A DNA stretch of 64,000 nucleotides from Nymphaea colorata. Its lineage: Eukaryota > Streptophyta > Magnoliopsida > Nymphaeales > Nymphaeaceae. The stretch covers positions 26,011,934 through 26,075,933 of the forward strand of contig NC_045138.2 of the NCBI RefSeq assembly GCF_008831285.2, written 5' to 3'. Positions 55,064-64,000 of this stretch are shown here, piece after piece. A model generated the notes under the pieces. The model made no database searches. It saw only the letters and a list, made by a program, of their open reading frames with translations, and was not told where the DNA came from. A program made the position numbers and the translations under genes. The stretch's first letter is position 1. Every line of letters begins with the position of its first letter.

Positions 55064-58000
55064 ATTGCTAAGCCTTGATTTGCTGTTTTCTGCAGATAAC
55101 ATGGTCTTTCTTCTTCTTTTGGTTTCCCGGAGATTGTAATTTTTTTGGAAAGCAATCTGGTAGGGACGAGGGTATGAGGATGATTGTAAATGGTTGTGGC
55201 TCGTAGAATGAATGTGTATTTGGTGAGGTGAGTGACTGATTAGTTCACATATTAGGGTAGTGGGCACGTGGACCCGAGTCCCTATTTATTACAGGTATTA
55301 CAGATGTGAACCGAGATTTTGTAGGGATCTGGTAGTTTTTCACTTTGGGCCTTTGGGGAACCATACTTTCGTGTAGTCGGTATTTCCGTACGTGATGCGT
55401 AAGAAACAATAAAAAGACTGTATACTGTATGCTCAATAGTGTTCTCATAGAATTTGTAACTCCATAGGAAGGTGGTGAGAGAATTTGCTCTTGGCCTGAG
55501 AAAGATTGTAACTGAAAGATCATTGCATGATAATTCTGTGCCGTTGCATGCATTTTGCATTTCGTTCAAACAAACGAAGCTTGGTTTCTACGATCTGAGA
55601 GTGAAACTCTAAGTGCGCTGCCTTACCACCATACCTCCACCTGTGAAGCAAATTGCGTGAAAGTTTCAAAGTTTTATCTCCGGCGATTCAACGTTTCTGC
55701 TGTTGTTTGGCCTTTGTAGCCGGATAGCCTCTGCTAAAGTCGATCAACTCAAGGGGCAATTTACCCGTCTCACCCGCCAACCTCTCTCGCACACTGTCCA
55801 AGTTATCAATGTTAAGTTTTACATGTATTCTTCTATGTCATCAACATGCCGGGGCTCTCCGGGTTTCAACAATTGGTAAGGTGTTTCTGTCATGTTTCTA
55901 CTGGTTATTTGAATATCACTTCTTGTTTCTACTGGTATTTGAATGGCACATCCGGTTTACCTTCCACCAGTCCAAAATAACATAAACCATAAAGAAACGA
56001 GATTATCCTTTTCTTATACATTTTATAATGCTAGTCCTTGGATTGAATGAATGTATGCACGCCATGTATATGGCTCCATCAAGCACATATCATTTCAGCA
56101 TGTGGTTCTTGGTTTTTTTTTATCTTCTAACTCACCGTACTGCCTACCCACTAAATGTTCTCTCAGTTGCAGGGATCAGATGCACCGATTATTTGGCTGC
56201 TTGGTATTAGTAGAACGTTCAAGTCGCGGGCATTATAAATTCCCATTTTTTGGAAGAGGCTACTACGGTCAAAAAATATCAGAAGTCACGAAGAGAGTTG
56301 TGCCTCACCTTGCCATGTCCTACATGCTAAATTCCTCTTCCGCTGTTTAGCAAAGCAGAAGGCTGACCTCTACCTCATAAGTGGGGAAGAAGCATATATA
56401 TAGGGAAATTGGTAGATTCCAAATCACTAGGTCAGGGATAAAAACCTGACTCTTTATTTTTTTGCAAAAAAGGTATTTTAAACAAAATGAAAGCATCCTA
56501 ATATATTTATAGGTATATGATATTCATCTTTTATGACGGCCTATATTTCCTACTTTCATATGTCTCTTTAGTCTTCGGCTCCACAAGATCATATAATTTC
56601 TCCAGAAGAGCAGTATCAGTGGCTGCACAATGGGCGACATATACTGTCATAGCCATTAGAAACGGACGATTCTTTCGTATCTTGTTTACGGGAAAAGAAG
56701 GACGCATCTTCCACAAGAAGATGAAAATCTACAGTCAACAGCAATTGCCAATTATACGCAACGGGGGCTCCACTTTTCTAAGTCGGGATGACTTGTTAGC
56801 ATCAAATCCTTTATTAACATCACGGGCCTGTATCCTGCTGAATCTGCCAACACAATTCATGATGGCTCCTCATCGATGCGAGACGAACCGAGAATAGTTT
56901 TTGATATGTCGTTTCCTTTATTATTTTAATTTCTTTTGGATGAGATTTAATATTTGTTTTTCAATGCAAAAAGCAAAAATGGCTAAATTGATTCTTTACG
57001 AATCAAATGATTCACCACGAATCACACAGGCTTATACAACCACTCACAATTCAATTGGTAGACTGCTTTCCCATACGAAGTGAGCAGCTGCTGTCTGTTT
57101 TCTATTATTATTGTGGAAGAAACAAAATAAGATGCTCCTCTTTTTGTTTTCGAGGGTGTTGGTGCAATGGAAAAGAAAAAAAAAACTCGATGATTTTTGT
57201 TTCAACTTACCCAAGCGTCAACTCTCTGTGTTGTAAAAGAAAACTTCAAATGCGACAGAATGGAATTTTAAGGTGGGTATCCTCGACTCACCCAAAGGAT
57301 GATCCTCCTTTTTTTTTTTAAAAAAAAAAGAGGGTTCATATTGGAATAAACCAAAGTATCGGGCACTGTTTTGCAATAGCTGAAAGTCACACAGCCTTTT
57401 GAGAACCAGTTCCAAGAAATGTAAAGCTTTCGATAGGATCTCCAGTTTCTCAGCCAAAAATGATATCATTGCCATCACAAGGGGTCCCAATGATGTCTAA
57501 ACATTGAATCTACTTTGGTCGGTGAACCACAAACGCTAGATATTTTTCTTTCAGTATGTAGAAAATGCCAAATCCTTATTAGTTTTTCTGCATTACATTA
57601 AGTACTGTTCTGATGTCATGCGAACGTAAGGAGATATATCAATTATCATAGAAGAAACTCTAGGCTTCGTTTGCTTCACATAGCTTCCTACCAACATAGC
57701 TTATCTTAGAAAATGATAACAAATATACTTTGCAGATTGCTCATGGATCACAATGATCATCATTTACAAAATTCTACCTGGTTTGCCTGGGCATCTATGT
57801 CTACAGAAGAAGAATTTCCTCACCCTGTGGTGAAATTTCATCACCCTTTACTGCCTCCTTGCTTGAAATGGTTCTCAAGAAACATGGTAGAGCTCAAAGT
57901 AGATCTTTCCTCTCCCTATGCCATTGCATTTTGAAATCAATAGTGGATCGGCTTGACCCAAGCTCAAGCTCGTCTTCTAAACATTGAACTAAACTTGGCT

Positions 58001-59097
58001 CATTAAAGAAGGCAGGTTGCCCGACCTAGACTGACCCAGTCAGTTTATGTTGTTTCATTAGCCATGTACATTATTCTCATTATGTTATTCCTTTTGAAAA
58101 TTTAATATGATTAACTTGATTGGTCTTATATGATAAACTCAGGTCACGATCCATGAACAAATCTCATCCATTAACTTAGCTCAGGTCACCTCTGACCGGA
58201 CTTTCGGGTGAGTGAGAGGACAATCCACTGCCTGCAAGAAGCCGAAAGGACCCCCATTCCCGTTGCCTTAGGAATAGCTGCGTCGGGGCCTGAAAGAACA
58301 GCAGGCTACCTTCAATTAAACGGAACACCCCACCTTTTTGCAGTGCAGGGAAATAGCACCTACTGGAATTGAATCGGGGATGCGTAGATCAGCTATGGTC
58401 AGGCTATGATGATAGATTATCGGTCAAATTGATGTCCTCCTCAGAGAATGAAGCATTGGAAATATTTGTTTCTTTAACAAAAACATGGTAGAAGTTGCAG
58501 ATATAAAAGTTGAAGTGAATCCCTTAAACATGTAGAAATACTCTGTAAAAGTGTTTTCCTATCTACTGTATACTTTAAGTGTTGTTTCATTCCTACAGAT
58601 AAAGATGTTGCAATTATTTGCATGTAAAGAACCATTTGACCTTCAAATTGAGAGATGTCAAGAACTAAAGGCTCGAGGTTGATCTCGAGACAAAATTTAC
58701 TAGTGTGCTTACATACACAAGTGAAAAAAAAATCAATTCACGTCATGTAAATCCATACAAGTGGATCTGGTGCAGCCGAGAATTTGAAAATGACTGAACT
58801 GAATTGAAAAAAGTCTCATCCTAAGTCCACTGGCTCAACTTGTTATAACTCAAGAGGAGAACGAAAATAAATAAAAGAAGAGAAGTCGTATAATCTTCCA
58901 ATAGTAACACTGGGATCCCACTTTTACTAATTAGCAATGGTTGCTCCATTCCAGATTTTTCTTTTTCAAATCAAGGGATTGTTTTAAAATTCCAATATAA
59001 GATCAGAGGTGATAAAAGAATGCGACATCATATCTCAAATTCTGACAACATACTGAGGATCTCAAGCCTTCATTCCTAAAAAATGATGAAAATCTAC

Positions 59098-59324
59098 CGT
59101 TTGTTTAGCATATGGGTCTTACATAAAAAGAATTTCAGATCAAACTTGGATCTGATATCCTAGTCTGTCAAACTCAAACTAAATGTGAGATGTTACATAT
59201 CGTGTGTAAAACTAAAATTTACTCACCAAACAAGTATAAAACATTTAAAATTGTATTCTAGTTTTTCAGTATCTGCAGAACTTACCATTCATAATAATTT
59301 CAAGTCGAGAAATACAAACAAACG
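59098..59324. mobile_element. MITE-like element with CGTTTGTTT inverted ends
   Basis: CGTTTGTTT at the left and AAACAAACG at the right are perfect 9-bp inverted repeats enclosing 227 bp without coding capacity. Inside is a nearly palindromic phrase (AGATCAAACTTGGATCTGAT). The TTTGTTT wording resembles that of the two other MITE-like elements in the window, which suggests one family group. Confidence 0.45.
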
Positions 59325-59640
59325 TGCTTCTTAAAGCAGCCAATGAAGCCATCGCCTCAGCATTATTGAAAAGCATACGCATGTGTGTGGTTCTAAACCT
59401 TTGGCAGAAAAACCCCAAAACAAAATGACGTGTAGATGGTGACCTATATGGTCCTAAACGGTCGGTATATTATTTCGAGATTTTGGTTTTTCTAGGCACA
59501 CCTAATTCTCGATCAAATCTGATGTTTCATGTACTCAAGTGATCCAAATCCGAATTATTTGAATGCTTAATAATTCATAAAGTTGGTAGACTTTGGTATT
59601 TGGTATTGAAGTACTTTTTCATAATACCTTGCTATGTCAA

Positions 59641-60418
59641 TGTAACGACTTGACTCACTCCTGTAATCGAGTCTTTGGTTTGACGTATCACAACTCGCTC
59701 CCTAACAATTTTGGTGTCAGATTGAAAAAGACTAGGAACCAAGAACACTAATCACTTAACCCTCTTTATAAGTACCTCAAGATCGCTCACAATCTTTAAT
59801 ATGGGATTAAACTTTTGGGGTGTTACAACCCATCCTTCATTCAAGCACACGCATCCGTGCATGTAGAATCTTAGGTTTGAGCATTGAACTGTGTTCTAAA
59901 GTTAAGCGTGCTTGAGCGAGATTAATACTATGATGAGTGACCTCTTAGGAAGTCATTGTCTATAACGACTCGACCCTCCCTTAGGCTCGAGCCTTTGGTC
60001 TGACAAATCCCAACCCACCCGATACCAATTTCAGTTTAAGCTAGAAAAAAGTTAAGAACCATGATAACCAACAATTTAACAACTCATTCATAAGTCCTCC
60101 CAAGATTCCTCATAAACTTTAATACGAAACTAATTTTTTTGAGTGTTACAATTCGACCCTCTTAAGGCATACACGTTTGCATGTGTGAGACCTCATGTTC
60201 GAGTGTTGAATCGTGCTCTGATACCACTATAATGACTCAACTCACTTGGACTCGAACCCTTAGTTTGACAGATCTCAACCTGCCCCCTATAAGTTTCAAT
60301 TTCAATTCGAAAAAGATTAAGAGTCATAACAAACAACAACTTAACAACCTCTTTATAAGTCCTCCAAGATCCCTCACAAACTTTAATACGACTAATTTTT
60401 GAGGTGTTAAAATCAAAA
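59641..60418. repeat. Three diverged head-to-tail copies of a ~270-320 bp repeat
   Basis: Copies begin near 59641 (TGTAACGACTTGACTCACTC), 59961 (TATAACGACTCGACCCTCCC) and 60229 (TAATGACTCAACTCACTTGG). Each then reads (C/T)TTGGT(T/C)TGAC(A/G)(A/T)ATC, a long shared stretch ending CTCACAA(A/T)CTTTAATA, and a (G)GTGTTA(C/A)A end. Between copies lies a variable part with CATGTNNGAGNNTT...TTGAATCGTGCTCTGATACC. The unit could be a degraded LTR or satellite-like repeat. No coding capacity. Confidence 0.7.
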
Positions 60419-61175
60419 TTGATTCTCACCAAACTCTAATTCAAACCATTTTTATTGGGTGAACAAGACGACAAGAAGGTCGAAATCCTCAAACCTTTTT
60501 CCATCCCCTTAGTACAAGCTTACTTTTGGTAAAGCACCCTTTCTCCCAACTTCCAATCCGCTCTCTTAGAATGAAAAGGTACGCAATTTTTTTCGGTTGA
60601 CGTTTCTAATTTATGAGGTTTCGTTAACTTTTTGAAGCGATTATGTGAAAATAAGATTCATGTGAAGAGGGGGGAGTTGACTATGTAAGAAGAAGACGTT
60701 CAAGTTTCTACCGACCGTTGTGGTGACCGTTGGTGGTGGAATGAGGGGCGTTATACATCACACCGTCAGTAAAGGGGGAGGTCGATCGGTCTACGGTTTT
60801 GTTTCACATCCAAGTAATAAATGAGGGGCCGGGAGGAAGGTAAGGTGGAGAAGGACTAGATGGGCGAAGGATCGAAGAACATTACACATGTGGGCTTCAT
60901 AGACATAACTGTTGATTTGGTAGGTTTGGTTTCATCCTTGGCCTTACGTAGATCTAACACTTGGCCTTATTTAATCCATATAGAAGGAATAATATTTAAA
61001 TGCTTTTTATATGGAGTATTCTATCTGTCGGATGATTAAAAACTAAAAATTCATCACCAATGAACTGTTGTTATATCATAAACTATCGTTAATGCTATGT
61101 GACAACTAATTTTTAGGAACATATTTTTTAATTTTTAACCACTTGGCTACATCTAATCTAACACATAGGATAGGT

Positions 61176-61185
<10 letters not shown>

Positions 61186-61206
<21 letters not shown>
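61186..61206. repeat. (TA)n microsatellite
   Basis: An alternating TA run of roughly 25 bp, followed by a GA-rich stretch. Confidence 0.85.
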
Positions 61207-61211
<5 letters not shown>

Positions 61212-61611
61212 AGAAAGAGAGAGATTCTGTAAATCATACTTTTAACGAGCACATATGCGGCTGCTTACATTGCATGGACGTCCGTTAGGATGGACTAACG
61301 TTACATATATATTTGCACATACGATTTAGTTAGGTTCCATCTCTCTTTCCAATAACTCAACCATGATGTGATGCATATGATTGCTCAATTAGAGATCAAT
61401 TTTTTGAATGTTTAAAGTTCGATGTGAATTAAGGTCTCCTCAAAATTCAGTAGTTGAAAAAGTTTGAGCTTCTATTGTCAGAAAAAACTTCTGCCAAAAG
61501 CACACAAGAAAAAAGGTTGGTTTATTTGCATTTAACATATTTGGTTAGTCTACATCATCGAACTCTGCCTAAACAACTTGCAAAGTTCGAATCGCAATGT
61601 ATGCGCAACAG

Positions 61612-61615
<4 letters not shown>

Positions 61616-61652
<37 letters not shown>
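61616..61652. repeat. (AT)n microsatellite
   Basis: An alternating AT run of about 36 bp, about 470 bp upstream of the glycosylase start codon. Confidence 0.9.
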
Positions 61653-61656
<4 letters not shown>

Positions 61657-62123
61657 AAGAAGGAAAAGATGAGTTGTCTAGCTACTATTTTATTATTTAT
61701 CACCTTCATTCGTTCCCTCGAGTTTTGCCGATCAAAACTGGTGGCGCGAATGTGAAATGTGGCAGAGTTTAGGGAGGGGCCCTGGTGGTTGGGGTTGGGA
61801 AGCAAGGAAGTGGGGATCATGGCCTGCCTCAGCCCGACCCCAATCCAACCCCAAAACTGGGACCAACTCAATCCCCATTTCTTTTTTGTGCAACTGGATA
61901 GCCACCACCATCTGCACACTGTTATGTCATCATCATCCTCGGATGGCATGATCATCATCACCATCATCCTCCCCCTTCCCCTTCTTATTAAGATAGCTTC
62001 CTCCCTCCTTCCTTCCCTCCCACTCTGTCCCTGATCACTTTACTCATACACCTCCACCTGTGGAAGCTTTGGCAAGGAAGGTCAGAAAGGCATCCAGAAA
62101 AACGAGAGAGAGCACCATATATC

Positions 62124-64000
62124 ATGATGGCTCTGGAGGCTTCACCGGAAGCGCGACCAGTCTTGCAGCCTGCATGTAATCGAGTCCCAAACTTGGAGAA
62201 CCATCGGAAGGTTGTGAAGAAACAGCCACAATCAAAGCCACCTTCGTCTTCACCGGCACCACCTTCTGCTGCTAGTCTAACCTTCCCTTCAAAAACTGTA
62301 CTCCCAAAATCATCACCGTGCAAACCTGCCACCAAGCCTTCCCCACCATTATCCCCCAAATGCAGCAAGCCTTTGGCTTCCTTGGCGGTCCTCAAGCGCG
62401 CCAGCGCCGGCGACCCTCGCAGCCTTAACTCCAGCATCGACAAGCAGAGCTGCAGCTACACCCCCATCTACTCTGCCAACAACAGCGGTTCCTCTTATGC
62501 CTCTCCTCCTTCTGCTGCTAGTACTTGCACAAGCGGCATTACTTCTTTGAAACTGTCATCCTCTTCGCCGCGTCTTGTGAGAGGTAGGAAGAAGTCGAAG
62601 AGTACTGCAGACGCACTCTGCGACTTTTCTTCCATATTGCTCAAGTCGCCTGGCAGCATAGCTGCTGCAAGAAGGGAGCAAGTCAGCCTTCTTCAGGCAC
62701 AGAGGAAGCAAAAAATTGCTCACTATGGGAGGACGCCCAAGGCTGGAGTGAAACCCTTGCAGGAGGAACCTCTAACGCCCACCAGTGAAGCACAGGAGCA
62801 CAAGAAATGCAATTTTATCACTCCCAATTCAGGTTTGCCCTTTTCTCCTTTCCGCCTATATATGTATATGTATAAAAAGTTCAATGAAATTAAGGGGCTA
62901 ATTTCCAAATTTCGATTGTTTCTGCAGATCCCATCTATGTCAGGTACCATGATGAGGAATGGGGAGTCCCTGTTCATGATGACAAGTATGTTGGTTAGCA
63001 CTTTCTTTTTCCAGTTCATAATTTTATGTCAGAGTCCTGTTCCTCGGTCTGCTTGTGGTTGATCGTTATTGAAATGGGATAATTGGGATGTGGTGTTACA
63101 GGATGTTGTTTGAGTTGCTGGTTTTGGCGGGTGCTCAAGTGAAAATGGATTGGACTACCATCTTGAAGATGCGTGTTGCTTTCAGGTATATATATCATCA
63201 TCAATCTTGTATTCTCCATCGAAAGCCTTGTACAGGGAGTCGTCGCCTTCTTGTCTTTCCTACATTCAACCCTCCCTTCCTGAACATATTTCGTTTTTCT
63301 CCTTCCTCTCTCTTTTTTTCAAACTTTTCTTTTTATTCTGAGGATTTGTCTTTTGCAGGGAAGCTTTTGATGGTTTTGATGCTGAGTTGATTGCTAAATT
63401 CAGTGAGAAAAAGATTGCGTCCGTAAGTACTCAGCTTAGCATCGATGCGAGCATAATCCGTGGTGTTGTTGACAACTCCAAAAGGGTGATTGAGGTACGA
63501 TCTAGCTTCTTCCATTCTTCTAATCACCTGTCCATTAAGAGACTGGTCTGCTTGGAAAAGCATGACTGGTTTTAGTTGTCACTGGCCTTAGCATATTCTC
63601 ATAACTGTCCTTTCTTAGAAGTGATGCTATCATTATGATGGCTATTAATTCACATGAAACTCGCTTATGAAAGCGAGGAGAAGATTAATTGGTATGTCAT
63701 TCACTACCTTTTACTAAGATTTGTGTCTGCTCAAGGAAGATGGAATCATACTCTCCATTCTTGCTGCTCACTCACCAAAAAAGACTTGTTGTGCATGAGC
63801 TCACATGCACTAATGTCTGATTCAGTTACAAGCTAGATCATCAATCGCTGTTCTTATCTTCTCAGCTGATACGGTTAAGGTCATTCTATTCTTGTCTCAT
63901 TTAGGTTTCTGTTTGTTCCTTTTGCTTGATGACAATGCAGATAAAAAAGGTATTTGGTTCGTTGGATAACTATATATGGGGATTTGTAAATCACAAGCCA
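62124..64000 (+). CDS. DNA-3-methyladenine glycosylase I family protein (3' end outside window)
   Basis: Removes alkylated adenine in base-excision repair; plant members are nuclear. Exons seen: 62124-62832, 62928-62985, 63102-63185, 63359-63494 and 63941 to the window edge. Residues 1 to about 225 are Ser/Pro/Lys-rich and probably disordered, with a basic RGRKKSK stretch that could be a nuclear signal. The glycosylase domain starts at C229 (CNFITPNSDP) and continues with YHDEEWGVPVHDD, including H244 and E247, LLVLAGAQVKMDW, REAFDGFDAE, RGVVDNSKRVIE and IWGFVNHKP at the edge. In E. coli TAG the matching Cys and His bind zinc and the Glu binds the base. Two ATGs occur in a row (62124, 62127), and the first was chosen by convention. 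All four introns are GT-AG and in frame. About a third of the domain lies outside. Confidence 0.92.

Larger units (their letters stand above)
55064..62123. other. Gene-poor spacer with repeats
   Basis: Seven kilobases with the GTE 3' UTR on the left and the glycosylase promoter on the right. I see no gene that I can support. Frames at 56051-56350, 56517-56897 and 57713-57934 have start codons but no known domain, and no good splice partners. A block at 58195-58400 differs in composition. A MITE-like element (59098-59324), a triplicate repeat (59641-60418), and (TA)n tracts at 61186 and 61616 are present. Confidence 0.5.

Noticed and set aside
56517-56897. 126-residue frame in the 55-62 kb spacer
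   Set aside because: No domain recognised, and no promoter or splice features; possibly a repeat remnant. Not enough evidence to call a gene.

Overview
This window is nuclear DNA from a flowering plant. The evidence is spliceosomal introns with GT/AG borders (one GC-AG), plant-specific families (a BASS1-type plastid transporter, a phi-class glutathione transferase, a DYW pentatricopeptide protein, a GTE bromodomain protein), a nuclear tRNA-Asp, and AT-rich intergenic DNA with many microsatellites, MITE-like elements and a hAT transposase relic. I cannot resolve the species. Gene spacing of roughly 6 kb per gene suggests a compact to medium genome.

Layout. 1-932 holds the last exon of a WD40 protein, probably an RFWD3-like E3 ligase (+). 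Three minus-strand genes follow: PGPP1 (2428-4582, phosphatidylglycerophosphate phosphatase, 5 exons, 295 aa), BASS1 (6407-9998, 8 exons, 401 aa) and eIF4E (12020-15329, 5 exons, 232 aa). The strand then switches at an 847-bp head-to-head spacer, and everything downstream is on plus except a tRNA and repeats. The plus-strand genes are a SWI2/CHR9 (ERCC6L2-like) SNF2 ATPase (16177-24161, 8 exons, 895 aa), an organellar translation initiation factor IF-3 with a long C-terminal tail (26367-35364, 8 exons, 670 aa) and an intronless PLS-DYW PPR protein of the At1g20230 type (36764-38983, 739 aa). After these come tRNA-Asp(GUC) on minus (40273-40344), a phi GST lacking the usual catalytic serine (45903-47183, 212 aa), a GTE8/GTE10-like bromodomain-NET protein (52149-55063, 10 coding exons, 679 aa), and the 5' part of a 3-methyladenine DNA glycosylase I family gene that runs off the right edge (62124-64000).

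The genes do not form an operon or obvious pathway cluster. They are typical plant housekeeping genes that happen to be neighbours. Several products act in organelles (PGPP1, BASS1, IF-3, the PPR editing factor), but I read that as coincidence.

Exon borders were worked out by hand from splice sites, reading-frame continuity and family resemblance. Each multi-exon model keeps one open frame from start to stop. The most interesting points are a GC-AG intron in PGPP1, the serine loss and intron fusion in the GST, a hAT transposase relic and a separate 0.9-kb repeat-rich element in IF-3 introns, a microsatellite palindrome in the SWI2 gene, and several repeat families. I saw no evidence of a wholly new biological system.
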